NCBI GenBank assembly: GCA_021904315.1
Contig: CM038917.1
Location: 16,352,041-16,416,040, forward strand
Origin: Sphagnum magellanicum
Lineage: Eukaryota > Streptophyta > Sphagnopsida > Sphagnales > Sphagnaceae
DNA length: 64,000 bases
Direction of reading: 5' to 3'
Part shown: piece by piece, positions 37,521 to 49,449 of the stretch
Layout: each line of letters starts with the position of its first letter
Position numbering within the stretch: the stretch's first letter is position 1
Notes under the pieces: generated by a model
What the model was told of the DNA's origin: nothing
What the model saw: only the letters and a program-made list of their open reading frames with translations
Databases searched by the model: none
Translations under genes and position numbers: made by a program

Positions 37521-38483
37521 CAAATTGAGGTTAAAAGAATGTTTAACATGTTTAGTGTCTTAGAAACCATGTGGCATTGTTGTTTACAAGTGAAATTTTT
37601 TGATTGGATCATCAATATGGTAAAAATTAACTTAATGGTTTACGTTTGAATTGCATAACACGTTTAGATTTCAAGGACTATATTAAAGTCAAAGTTGTTT
37701 TAGCTAAAGAAAACAATGAGTTGATTGAAAAAGCTAAATACTTTGAAAACTTTAAGGTTATCGACAACTAGATAAGTCACCTTCAACAAATTTTCCATTT
37801 TTTTTCCAACTAACCCTCCCTTGAATTGCTTTTAATTATTTTTTTCTATGTGGATGTTGTAAGGTTGGTTGATTATCACTTTTTTATGGAGCTCACCAAC
37901 ATTAGAAATTGTCAATCAAGTCACAACAAGTGCTTGATTTTTTTTGGGCTTCTAGGTGTGGTGTTGGGGTGGTTTTGTGTTTATGTAGATGTTTGTGTTT
38001 TGTAAACAACTTGCATTGTAATGGGCAAAGTATTTTTTAAAAACAAGAGTTCAATTCCCTTCATAAGCTACTTGATTTTGGATGTCATTCATTTATTTGG
38101 ATTTGCATAATTAAAATGTGAAATTTGTTAACACACATACCTATAATTAGTTTGAATTCCAAAACCAAGAAATACATGACTGACAATCAGTGTAAAAATT
38201 CCTTGAATGCATAACCATCTCTACAAGTAAAATTTTGAAAACTCCAAAAACACATCCTACAAAAGAAAAGAAAAGGATGTGCCCTATTTATATTATTGAT
38301 GAAGTCTAAAACAAAATAGTCTAAAACAATATAATGAACCAACACTAGCAATGTGAGGCGGATATAGGGGGTTTACGAAATAAGTTGCCTAGTTTATATG
38401 CTCATATAATTGCAGAAAGGTCTTATGCTTGACCATTTGGAGCAATTTTGTAGATGTTGCCATCTAGTTGACAATTTCATTGT
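37521..38483. other. Spacer with a possible short tRNA-like element
   Basis: AATGGGCAAAGT...AGAGTTCAATTCCC near 38,020-38,060 resembles the B-box end of the element at 5045-5160. No gene was seen. Confidence 0.35.
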
Positions 38484-39370
38484 GACTAGTGTGGCCTGTG
38501 CCATTGGCCCAAGTGTGAACTTGTCTTCAACTGATTTTCCTTCAACTGAAAACCTGGTTTTTTGGAATTTATTTGAATTTTCAGCAGCAAAAATCACTTA
38601 AAAATCAATATCTCACAGATTCTGAATCCAACTCCTACAAAATAAATTCCATTAAATCTTGCTCATCAAGATCTTTCCAATAACACCAAAGGCACATTCC
38701 AATTCCTCCAAAAATTTCAGCTACAATTTAATTTAACTTTCAGTGAAGAAATCATTCAATATTCAAGAACTTTTGCACTGCAAGTCCAAACGCTGTGGAA
38801 CCAAGCCCATGCACCCCTCCTTGTTGAGAGCTTTCCAAAGAGACCAAGAACGCAATTTGAAGCATCCCGGTTCAGTGGGTCTCGTAAGTACAAACAAAAC
38901 AAACAAACTATCTTCCTTCATAGATAGACTAGTGTGACATGTGCCCTTGGCCCCAAGTGTTACCACATCCTCAACTGATTTTTCGTTCCAAAACCTGGTT
39001 ATTTGGAATTTATTTAAATTTTCAGCAGCAGAAATCACTTAAAAATCAATCTCACACATTCTGAATCCAAATCTTACCAAATAAATTCCATTAAATCATG
39101 CTCATCAAGATCTTTGCAACAACACCAAAGGCACATTCCAATTCCTTTGAAATTTTCAGCTATGATTTAATTTCATTTTCAGTGAAGAAATCATTCAATA
39201 TTCAAAGAACTTTTGCACCACAAGTCCAAACACCATGGAACCAAACCCATGCACACCTCCTCATCAAGAGCTTTCCAAAGACACCAAGAACACAATCTGA
39301 AGCATCCCAGTTCGGTGGATCTCATAACCACAAAACAAAACAAAAACAAACAATCTACCTTCCTTCATAG
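38484..39370. repeat. 443-bp tandem duplication
   Basis: GACTAGTGTG begins at 38,484 and again at 38,927. The two units then align throughout: GAATTTATTTRAATTTTCAG, CTCATCAAGATCTTT, GTGAAGAAATCATTCAATATTC, GGAACCAARCCCATGCA. They carry scattered substitutions and small indels, so the duplication is not very recent. Phrases such as CATCAAGATCTTTCCAA recall LTR text, but no LTR ends were found. Reading frames across it (38,743-38,937; 39,098-39,370) do not stay conserved. Confidence 0.92.
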
Positions 39371-39394
39371 ATGGTTGCCAAAGATGAATTAATT

Positions 39395-39720
39395 AGTATC
39401 GGTTCATTCTTTAATTTTGTTATAACCACTGATTCTTGGATTTTGAAAATTTTGAGAATCAAACAACCCCGCATGTCAACCATCAGTTCTGGGTCTTTGA
39501 ACATTCTCAAACAACCAGCAGGTTTCCTCAATGAACTGATGGTTTAGGGTAGTAGGTTTTTTGAGTTTTTGAGAACCATGGATGCTCTTGGGTCGAAACC
39601 AGTTCTTCAATTGTTTGAGAATCGCTGATCAATGGTCCTCCATATACCTGACTGCCCTTGCCTGCCGGTTCATTGGAAAAGAGAGAGAACCTAACTCACC
39701 ACAGTGAAAGTAGCTGTTAA
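39395..39720. repeat. Repeat R3, copy near 39.5 kb
   Basis: It shares AACCAGTTCTT, CAATGGTCCTCCATATACCTG and TGCCGGTTCATTGGAAAAGAG with the block at 25,972-26,060, in the same order. An R1 copy follows about 640 bases downstream. Confidence 0.5.
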
Positions 39721-40335
39721 ACTTGTCTCTGTTTTAGACTCAGTTTCTGCTATAAATTCTACATGCAGGCCTACTACTTACACTCAAAAGACTTCCATAA
39801 GATTCAATTCTTGTGTGAAGTGATAGAGGAATGTATCTTTCTTGAATGACTTAATAATACTGAAGAGCAAAGCCGCGCTTAAAAAACTGCTAAATTGAAG
39901 TCTGGTGGAGCCTGAAGGGTACTTTCTTTTTTTCAGGTGCAGGCTGCTCTGTCAGAGAGCCCAGAGGCACACAGTTGTTATGTGGACAAGGCTGATGGGT
40001 AACAACAACCCAACTCTTCACACATTCAGTCCAGTCTGTAGGACATTTTCGGCAACAATTTCTGCTCATTATCTGGATGATGATCTTTCTCACTCTGTCT
40101 TTGTAATCGAATTGGTATGGTATGTATGATTCTGGGCCCCATTTACTATTTGAGGCCAAGCAAAGCAGTGCTTCTAACTCAGCAGGTCATGATTCGTTCT
40201 CTAAAGCAGCAGCAACGTCCCCTTCGTTTTTGTGTGGAGAGAGAAAGAGAGACGGTGCAAATGCACACTCTCTTAAGTGACAAGTTGCTCGGGAGAGTTT
40301 CAAAGTTATTAATAAAGTTATCCGTAAAAGTCAGG
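39721..40335. other. Segment between R3 and R1, no gene recognised
   Basis: Overlapping frames on both strands (39,890-40,159 minus, 40,117-40,374 plus) show no domain. A cysteine-rich stretch in the minus frame (NCCRKCP) has no continuation typical of a zinc-binding domain. Confidence 0.35.
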
Positions 40336-40650
40336 ATTGTGTGGCCTTGCCATCAAGATTTACAAGTATCTTAAGGCAAAAGAAGAATTATGAAAACTCA
40401 AATATTTTCACCATGCAAAAATATAATCTTCAAAAAAATCCTCTAAAAGAAACCAAAATCCTTCAAGATATTAGAGCTCTGTAACTAATTTCAAGTTTCA
40501 ACACAAGCCAAAATATCGTCTTTAAAAAATACTCATATAAAAATGATCTACTAACTACCTGGGGGCCAAAATCTCTTAATTAAGCTACTATACTCTATAA
40601 TGAATCTAAACACAATACCCTTGCCTTGGTAGGCAAGGCCAAAAAGTACA
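40336..40650 (+). repeat. Repeat R1, copy 4
   Basis: It follows the R1 order from TGTGTGGCCTTGCC and AAGTATCTTAAGGCAAAA through CCTCTAAAAGAAACC and TTTCAACACAAGCCAAAATATC to CCTTGGTAGGCAAGGCC. Confidence 0.85.
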
Positions 40651-42555
40651 CTGGGCTTCAAGGGGGCATGAAACTTGCAAAATTTGGTGCTAAACTGAGT
40701 TTGCCCCCTGTCTTTATTTTCCTTGAACGCCTTCTTCAACCAATCGCTGCTGCTACGTATGTGTACTGTAACTATAACTGTTCTCGAGCCTCGTGCATTT
40801 AATCTTGAGTCTCAGTGTTTCATACCCTTATTTAGTAAAATTTCATTACTTTGCGGACAACAGCCAGGAGAGGATGATGAAGCATCAAATGAGGGGGTGC
40901 AACTCAGGCCCAACAGGGAATTACTTTAAGGATAACTGTATTGTGTCGAAGTTGTTGTACATTGCACAACTACTGCACTCCTGAATTTTGTATGTTACAA
41001 AAATACCCCATGTTTGACCAGGCAAAGTGCAATCTGCTTGCAAAGTAGTGTTGGTGGGTATATTGTCTTGTGGAGAGCCCAGCTGGTACAGACATCAAAA
41101 TATCAACAGAAAACATGAGTAATCTTTTTTTGATACATCCAACATTTCCAAAATCAAAACCCTAACCCTAACCCTATAATGATATAGGTGACATGGTTCT
41201 CACATGTTATGCAAAAGGGTCAAATTTTTTTAAGTTCTCAACTTAGAAACCACCTAGTATGATGTCAAACTAGGTTTTGGGTTTAGTAATTAACCTGGGT
41301 TTGTAGGCTCTGGTTTCTTGTTACAAGTGACAAAAGGGGTTTAAGGTTTAGATATAACCAACATGCCTAAAACACAGGTCTTCACACTCAGATATAGGTT
41401 AGGTATATAATATGTCAGAAATAACGCTTTTTCCAAAGTTATAACTAGACCAGCATGGTGGGTATTTACAAAGTTAATACTAAGGAGATATGATATATTA
41501 GAGTTTTTCTTAAAGTCATCCTGTCTTCAGCCCATCTTTGGGCCTCTTTTCACCCCCCTTATCCCCTCTTTGAGTGAGGTCTAAGGAAGTTTTATTAAAT
41601 CTGGGTATGAAATGCTGACCTGACTTTACGAAAAACTTTTTCTATATAGTCAGTTCTCATCAAAATCCATTGTAGGCAGGCTGGTTTTCAATATCCTGCT
41701 CTGAAACCGGCCACTTACCCGGGTAAAAATGCAATACCCAGCCAACAGTGATTTCAACAAGGTAAATTTCCTTTCTCTTTTTTTCCTCCATTTTTATCTA
41801 TACATTTGTGAAATTCTGAAAAAGAGATTCCAGGCCATTAGCTGACACTATTTTCTACAGAAATTAAGAACCCAGCTCTGCAATCCACTCATAAATTGTA
41901 CATGATGAACTTTGAACTTGAACTTGAATGAAAAAGTGAAATACCTAGTTCCTTTACTTCAAATCATGATGAAGAATAATTGCTGTAAGGGTGTATAAGT
42001 ATATGCTCCAAGGAGGAATTTTTTCACTATATTTCTTTACTCCATCTCGCAAGAGCCACTAAAGCTCAACCCAACAATATTAATAGTTCCCCCTTGAATG
42101 TGAACAAAGTTCCCTAAAACCCAATTTTTATTCCCTTACAAAATAATATTTTCCAAAAACATTTGAACAAATGATAAATCCATGTAGTAGTAGTATAGTG
42201 GCAGCATGTTTAACACGTGTTTGTGAAATAATTAATTAAATTTGAAGTGAAAGTTTGAAAAATAGAATATTCCTGAAAAATCAATAATTTCCTTCCCCAA
42301 TTCTTGCTATTTCAAGTTTTTTTGGGGGAAATTTTCAGCATTTCTGAAATTTATATAGTTAGTGTCAAAGCTACCAACGTAGTAAGGGTATTTGAAAAGG
42401 TTGCCTAATTATCATGATATGGCTGTTTCCTTCGATACATTCCAAACAACAAAATTATTCATAAAATAATCTTCACTTTGGGCCTCAGTACAGCCACTCA
42501 TCCTCCCTCCCTAACACCCCCAACTAGTCACCATACTCTTTATTCTAACCAACTA
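40651..42555. other. Spacer; short interstitial telomere-like run at 41,157-41,176
   Basis: AAAACCCTAACCCTAACCCTAT is a short CCCTAA-type run. The rest of the stretch is non-coding with no element ends recognised. Confidence 0.4.
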
Positions 42556-43600
42556 TAACTTCTAAATAGGTTACCACCACATAGGTTAAGGAACTACCTA
42601 GGGTAGGAGGTTAACTAGGTTAGGATTTATCTACAGGTTATTTGTGGCTTACCTACGGAGCTACTAAGGGGACTATATATGTTAGTGGCTATGTAATGCC
42701 TACGTAAAAAACTATTTAGGGGCTATCTAAGGCAACTTTTAGGGACTACCTAGGACCTACCTAGGTGCCATCTACTATAAAGGCTACTAAAAGCCTACAT
42801 AGGGGGGTTACATAGGGACTACTTAGGGTGCTACATAGAGGTTACCTAAAGACCTACCTAGATAAGGGAGGGTGCTACATAGAGGTTACCTAAAGACCTA
42901 CCTAGATAAGGGATACGTAAAATCTACTTAATGGTCTACATAAAGGGGCTATGAAAAAATCCTAGGTAGCCCTTATGTAATCTTTACATAGCCCCTACAT
43001 AACCTATTCTTGCACTATGAATCAACCATAGGTAGCTTAGCCATAAACAAGCCTTTAAATAACCCCTAAGTATCTCCTAACTTATGAAATGTTTACTTAA
43101 CCTTGTAAGTAGGTTCTATGTAGCCTTTTAAATAGCCCTTAGGTATCCCATAACCTAGATAGGCCCCTAGGTGTCTCCTTAGATAATCCCTAAGTAACCC
43201 CATGAATAGGTTTTATATAATCCCTATAAATAGCCCTTAAGTATCCCATAACCTAGGTAGGCCCCTAGATGCCTCCCTAGATAGTCCTTAGGTAAGCTTT
43301 ATTTAGCCTTTTAAATAGTCCTTAAGTATCCCACAAACTAGGTAAGCACCTAGGAGCTTGCCTATGTAGTCATTAAGTAGCCTTTTCCCCATATGTAGGT
43401 TTTTGATGGTCTCTATCCTATATATAGCCCTCTAAGTAGGCCTATGTAGCCCACTCTTGCACTATAAATTAATCTTAAATATCCCCTAAGCAACCTTTAA
43501 ATATCCCCTAATTTAATAAAAAGAATTATTAACTTTTAAATAGGCTTTTTGTGATCCACTAAGTCCATGTTAAGCATCCCATAACCTAGGTAGGGATGTA
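42556..43600. repeat. Low-complexity CTACCTAGG/CCTAGGTAGCCCC array with a strand switch
   Basis: Up to about 42,930 the repeated words read GGGGCTACCTAGG, ACTACCTAGGRCC and GGTTACATAGGG. From about 42,960 the complementary form CCTAGGTAGCCCTTA, ACATAGCCCCTA and ATAGGCCCCTAGG dominates. Within the left part a 44-bp unit is exactly doubled (42,826-42,913). Within the right part AAATAGYCCTTARGTATCCCA recurs at 43,130, 43,228 and 43,313. The array is therefore roughly an inverted arrangement of one simple motif. Confidence 0.8.
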
Positions 43601-44373
43601 CTTAAACACAAGAAAAAACATAGAAGACAAACATGAGGAATTCAAATCATCTTCAGGTGAGTAAGGAAATATTTGAATTTTTTTTTACATTATTATTTTC
43701 ATAATCCCATCCTACATCTTGATTATAGTCTTCAATTTTAATGAAACTCAAGGTCATTCTTTTGGGAATTATTGTTTTCATGGATAACAATAATGGGTAG
43801 TTGGTTATTTTAACACCAATTTATGTTCAAATAGATGGATGTTGTTGGTAGTTGAGGGTATTTTTTAAAGACCCAAAAGTGGGTCCATTTATTTTTTGAA
43901 AGTTAAATGTGAACATGCCTAGTTGAATATTACCCATTAGCTAGTTGAAACTAATGTTGGTCAAAATCTACTTTTGAACCTACTTGCATACATGGTATTA
44001 AAAAAAAATCCATATGTGAAGAATGGCATGCCTAGGTTTCATTTTTAGCAACTTAAGCCTTCCAAACATAAACATAATTCAATTTTATTTGTACAAAAGG
44101 GCATACATAACATGTATGGAAAAAGGTGATGCCTACTAGACATCAAGCCATGCATGTGCATCAAGAAGCATGACCATAACTCAAATTGTTTTCAAGCAAA
44201 AAATTTAACAAATAAATCCAAAGACATATGCAAGTGTGAAATGTGAAATTGTCACATATTGTAACTTACAACAATAATTATTATAGAAAGACTTTATAAG
44301 TGTATTTTAATCCTACTTCCATGACAAAATATTAATCACCAAACATGTCATTAGAATAATTAAATAATTGTAA
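43601..44373. other. Spacer, no gene recognised
   Basis: AT-rich with no structural element seen. Confidence 0.4.
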
Positions 44374-44531
44374 TTGAATGGAGAAAAACATTATAGCAAG
44401 TTGGAGCTATTGATGGCATGCCATAAACAACCAATAGCCTTCACCTACAACCTTAGCAATTTGACCCATAGATTTGGTGGCAAGCATAAAATTCATTTTC
44501 TCAAACCATGCACACACAAACAAAGACACTC

Positions 44532-45000
44532 AAGTAACCACACATTCAAATTATTTCAAACAATTGATGTTGCATTGAATTCATTCAACACAATTGCATC
44601 AAAAGATTGGAATGCCTTGATACTTAAGCAACTTTGTGTTAAACATGTGACATTCAATTTCACAAAACATACACAAATTACATTTAGTTTCACCAAACCG
44701 ATAATCCCTCAATTCAAAACCATAGTTGCAATTTGCAACTTGGAAACCCCATCAAAAACATTAAGTAGCCATACATTCAAACTAATTCAAATAGTTGATG
44801 TGACATTGAATTCATTTGACACAATTACGTCAAAGGACTAGAATATTCTTTGACTCAAAAAACTTTTTGTCAAACAACATTTTCACAAGGTAGACACAAG
44901 TTACATTCAATTTCACCAAATTCATAATTGTAATATGCAAATTGAAACCCCAACAAATACACCCCAATGTAGCCACATTCACCTTCAACCACATTAGATG
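44532..45000. repeat. 231-bp tandem repeat, about 2 units plus a decayed third
   Basis: AAGTARCCAYACATTCAAA at 44,532 recurs at 44,763 and in weaker form near 44,976. Each unit continues TTGATGTTGCATTGAATTC and CACAATTRCRTCAAARGA. Because 231 is 77 codons, the first two units stay in one open frame (44,374-44,841, plus), giving a protein-like internal repeat (HTFKLFQTIDVALNSFNTI / HTFKLIQIVDVTLNSFDTI). The third unit is out of frame. I recognise no family and regard coding as unlikely. Confidence 0.75.
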
Positions 45001-45039
45001 GCACAAAGACACATAGACCTCACATCCAACATTAGACAC

Positions 45040-46085
45040 TCACTTACTTCAAACAACATTGAAACCACACAAACATCTCCCTTTTGACCTATTGTGGAAT
45101 TTTGAAAACTTTAAGTTGCTTCGCATATTTCCTTTATTTATCATTGAAGCATTCTACCACCTAGAGTTTGGGTATTTACACATCCAACAAATCACAAAAA
45201 CACACAACACATTTGGGGTAGTCTACCCTTAGAGTTAATGTACCAACATTAAACCAAATCCAAAATACAATTAGGTAACTCGCATTTTGCTCTTCACATA
45301 TCATGCATCCAAAAATACCACACAATGTCAATCTTCTTCAAACATATTGAAATCAACAATGAGATTTTCATTTTTCAACCCTATGTTATCTTCAATCTTG
45401 AGGTATTCCTCAATCAATATAGGCCCAATTGTGCATATTTTACCCCCCCCAAAAAAACCTTTTTCCTCAAAAAGAATAATTTTACATATTGTAAGAGAAC
45501 CAATGTCAATATACAAGGGATCTTTTAAATTTTGTAATAGAAACGGGTCCCTTTTCCTCATAAACTAATCAACCCCATAAAAATTCTTACCTCTTTTTGA
45601 AATGAATAATTTTACAATTTTGTAAAAGGTTAATTTTAGACTACAAATGATCTTTTAAATTGTAAGAGACCAATAGTGAATTGTATAGGACTCATAGGGG
45701 GGATGGTCCTTGTGATACAAACTTCCACCATGTCCTACCTCTCCTTCTCCTTGATGTATGTATTGCTACTATTGTTAGAATTCCAAGCTTTATTTTGCAA
45801 GCCAAGATTAACTTGATTGTAAAGTGCATGAATAAGCTTCAATAGATGTTGGAAAACGTTAATGAATGAATCCAAGCCCGATTAAGATTGATGTTTTTAT
45901 ATCATCCTTCATAGATGAAATTCATTTAAGCATATTCATTTTTCATCATGAAGGTTGTCACTTGCATATAACACAAATCAATATAGAGTACATTAACTAT
46001 CCACTAATGATTAAACATGAACAAGTCACAATTAAACTAAAAATAAAAACATTAACTTTGAGGAGATGGAAAATCCAAACTTTTG
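45040..46085. other. Spacer, no gene recognised
   Basis: The only frames are overlapping ones on both strands around 45,287-45,568, which cross a CCCCCCCCAAAAAA run and are not credible genes. Confidence 0.4.
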
Positions 46086-46089
46086 TTCA

Positions 46090-46165
46090 TTGAAGACATT
46101 TAGTTACCATAGTGGTTAAAGAGTAATGTTGCAAAACATGTAGTTAGGAGTTCAAATCCCAATTG
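46090..46165 (+). repeat. tRNA-derived SINE-like head
   Basis: CATAGTGGTTAAAGAG fits an A box and, about 30 bases on, GGAGTTCAAATCCCAATTG fits a B box. A partial second copy of its start (AGTTACCTTAGTGG) is at 46,199, just before the solo LTR. Confidence 0.5.
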
Positions 46166-46219
46166 TATACCCTTCTTTTCATGTTTTATGAGCAAATTAA
46201 GTTACCTTAGTGGGGTGGA

Positions 46220-47134
46220 TGACGTGCTCCCAAGCTCTTTAATGGATTCAAATGTGAGTCCAAATTGAAGACAATGAAAAAGTAAAGAGTCGGGGCACAC
46301 TCCCTGGCTCGCAACACTTTAAAGGCTAAAGGGGCGTGCTAGAGCTCCGAGATGGGACTAGGAAGAGTGACAAGTATCAACTACTCACATGGGCCTGCAC
46401 AAAACCAACATAAGGTGGTTAGTGCACAATTGGAACACTTTTGGTGCTAAGATGAATCACGGACAACCTCGGATTCACAAGACTCACCACGGCTTAGACT
46501 TGGGGGAAGCCACCACCTTCCTCCTTATAATATACTTTGTGCCTCTCCACGAGTCCCACATCCAAATGGCTTTTTGTCCCAGGACTCCCAAGTGGGAGTC
46601 CCGAAATTGCCAAAGTTGGGACTCTCGCAACTTTGGGGCCCAATAACTTTGTGTGCAGACCTCCGATTGAGATGAGGTTTGAAACAAAATTATAGTCCTT
46701 GTTGAGAGCTTTCCAATGGTATGTTACACGCCACCTACATGCAAGGAAATCAAGGTGATTCCTGACTTTTAGTGGTCGGGAGTCAAATTGGCAATTTGAC
46801 TCCCGACCCTTCTTTTGGCCATAACCTGTGTTTCAGATGTCCAAATGGGTGATGCGAGCCCATTTTAGACATTTAGGTTTCAATAGATTTCCAATAGTAT
46901 GAAGATTTTCTCAAGCCATTGGGTTTTGACCCTTGTAATCGCTCTCTGAACATTCGGGAGTCCACCGGGACTCCAACTCCCAACATGGGAGTTCACTTGG
47001 GAGTGTGAGGGTTCTTTCCCTCACATTCTTTTGCACTCCCAAAGGCATGAGAATGCGACTCATGGGCTTTGTCTTGGCCCGCACCCTTGTAAGCCCTTTA
47101 CCTTGGTCGCGAGCCCAAGGCTAGGGTTACGACA
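46220..47134 (-). mobile_element. Solo gypsy LTR (family G) with 5-bp target duplication
   Basis: Read on the minus strand the 915-bp LTR starts TGTCGTAACCCTAGCCTTGG and ends GGAGCACGTCA, that is TG...CA. GTGGA lies immediately on both sides (46,215-46,219 and 47,135-47,139), a perfect 5-bp target duplication. No internal sequence is present, so it arose by LTR-LTR recombination. It aligns with the copies at 36,742 (opposite orientation) and 53,735 (same orientation). The frames inside it are not genes. Confidence 0.9.
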
Positions 47135-47139
47135 GTGGA

Positions 47140-48575
47140 GGCCATTGCCAAAGGTCATCCAACTCAAAAATAAATAAATAAATCATAACTTGTGTGAATT
47201 GTTCATTCATTGCAAATCTTTAGTACAATAAAAAGACAAATATGTGGAGAGAGATCAATAAATGCCCACTTATGTACACATTAAGATCTTGGGTGATTTA
47301 TTATACCATTTTTTTGTTCATGTTAAAATGCATAATAGGGTTGGGTAATTAATGTCGATGCTTTTTAGCCTCCCACATGTCAATTGGATGATAGTTCGTA
47401 ATCTTCGGGACAAAAGATATTATGATGTGTAATCTTCCTGGGTGGAAGGTTTTGGCATGGCAAAATTGATGAACTTCACTTCTTGCTACCCAAAATTTGA
47501 AAAATTCAAGGTTGCCAAATGTCTAAAATTTATTCAATTTATGCCCCAACTTGTGTCCCAAAAATAAAATTACCCACGACTATTTTTTGTCATGTGTTGC
47601 CTAGTTTAGAAAAGGGGCCAACCTTATTTTTTCCTTTTTATTTAAAGGGTTTTTTAAGCTTCAAAGGAGGTATTTCAAGCTAGCTTCTAAAGGGTTTTTT
47701 TTAACAACATATTGACGGAAATTTGAATGAACTTAAAGGTAGAACTAATTTGTGTGTATGATTATTTTGGTTTCCAATTTGCACAAAATTATGTGGGATT
47801 TATGCCCATTAAAAGAGATGAAAGTGCAAGAATGGATCGTTATCCACCTAGATGATAGGTGAAATTGATGAACCCAATGAAATCATTTTTGACAGATAAA
47901 ATAAAACCCAAGCAATCCAAATCCTTGGATGATATTTAATTTTGAATGAATAGATAGCCCTATTGATTGGTTGAATTTCATTTATGAATAATGTCCAAAT
48001 GCAGTGACATGAATTTTGATGGATACAAAATGACCAAAGTGGTTGAATTTTTCCCTATGGAAAGAAATATTTCTATATGTAAAGAAAACCCAAACAATTG
48101 GATGAAACTTCATGATTTGTCAACATGAAATAAATTTCATCCAAGAGCATAATCTAGATTTTTTTTCATTCATTTACAATTTAATTTGGAGATTATTTCA
48201 TCCATCCAATTTTGATCTAATTTTCTTAAACAAAAATCCACAAAATGCCATCCATTAATTCAATTGTTGACACCAATTTGTTGTGCCAAATTTCATTTGG
48301 TTGCCATGTTGGCATCTCTGCCAACATGTTGATTCCTCTATTGGATTTGACATAAAGAGTGATTTTAACAAGCAAACATTTTTAGACTATATATATATAT
48401 AATCTCAAAAATAAACCAATTAATATTTATTGAAATCAATTATGAATATGGAATAATATTATAACAATACATGCAAGCAGTTAAGCTTTATTGACAACCA
48501 ACGATCATAAATGATGCACCCTTAGGTTTGTCAAATGATATCATTTCAAAAAAATTAACCTTAAATTATCACCAA
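47140..48575. other. AT-rich spacer, no gene recognised
   Basis: The T-rich stretch 47,600-47,710 and a short TATATATATATA at 48,388 are the only features noted. Confidence 0.4.
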
Positions 48576-49285
48576 CATTCAACAATAATTGAAAGTGATG
48601 TCTACCGTTGGATGGTGACCATAGGGGATCTCCATCATTTGATAATAATTAAAAGCTTTTCCACTGTTGAATAACATCCAAAAGCAAACCTTGATGTTGG
48701 TTGGCAATTGAATCATCTCCACCTTTAGATTGCAATTGAAAATCATTTTCATGATCCATTTTCGGTCCATTGTTGGACAACAACATAATTTGATTTCCAC
48801 CATTGGATAATGATTAAAATATATTTGCATCATTGGATGGAAAATCATCCCACCATGGGATGGCAACACAATTGGATGGTAATCAAAATTCATTACCACC
48901 TTTTTTTAAAAAAAATTTAAATCTACAATGTTTATTCTTAATCAAAAATCGTTTTTATTGTTGAATGGTGATAAAAAATGATCTATGTTGAAAAATGGTG
49001 ATTGAATTTACCATCATTAGATCATGATGACCAAACAGTAACTCCACCTTTTATGGCAACCAACAAGCATGCCCATAGTTCGGTTGTAATAGAAAATGAT
49101 GTCCATTGTTTAATAGTAATCACAAGTGAAATTTCCATAGATGATGGTTATGGAATATCATCCCCATGATTGGATGGTGATTGAAATGATCTTGGCCATC
49201 ACCATTCAAAAATGTTTGATCATTTTTTATCACTTTCTAATGGAAACAATATTTTGGTCACCATACAATGGTGGAGCTCAAATTT
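48576..49285. repeat. 39-bp minisatellite (CCACCATTGGATGGTGATTGAAAATNATCT), left part
   Basis: Degenerate units of about 37-40 bases recur throughout: CGTTGGATGGTGACCA, CATTTGATAATAATTAAAA, CATTGGATAATGATTAAAA, GATTGGATGGTGATTGAAA. The minus-strand open frame (48,899-48,579) shows it as a 13-residue repeat (FNYHPMVEI type) and is a by-product. Near 49,200 the motif flips to the complementary strand (GGTCACCATACAATGGTGGAG at 49,259). Confidence 0.8.
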
Positions 49286-49449
49286 AAGCATTACTACCAA
49301 AGTGGGGTGTAATTTACTAACTTAAATCACTATGAGAGCTTAAAAGTGAAATAACTTCATTGCATTTTACTGATTTCACCTAGTGAAAGTTATTTCACTA
49401 TAATATCACTATGTAGACAACATGTTTCATTATTAGGTAACATAATTCA

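Noticed and set aside
41157-41176. Telomere-like CCCTAA run
   Set aside because: Only about three units, of a 6-base type and not the usual plant CCCTAAA; too short to claim a telomere-derived site.
48579-48899. 106-codon minus-strand frame with a regular 13-residue repeat
   Set aside because: The repeat is fully explained by the 39-bp minisatellite; there is no sign of selection for protein.
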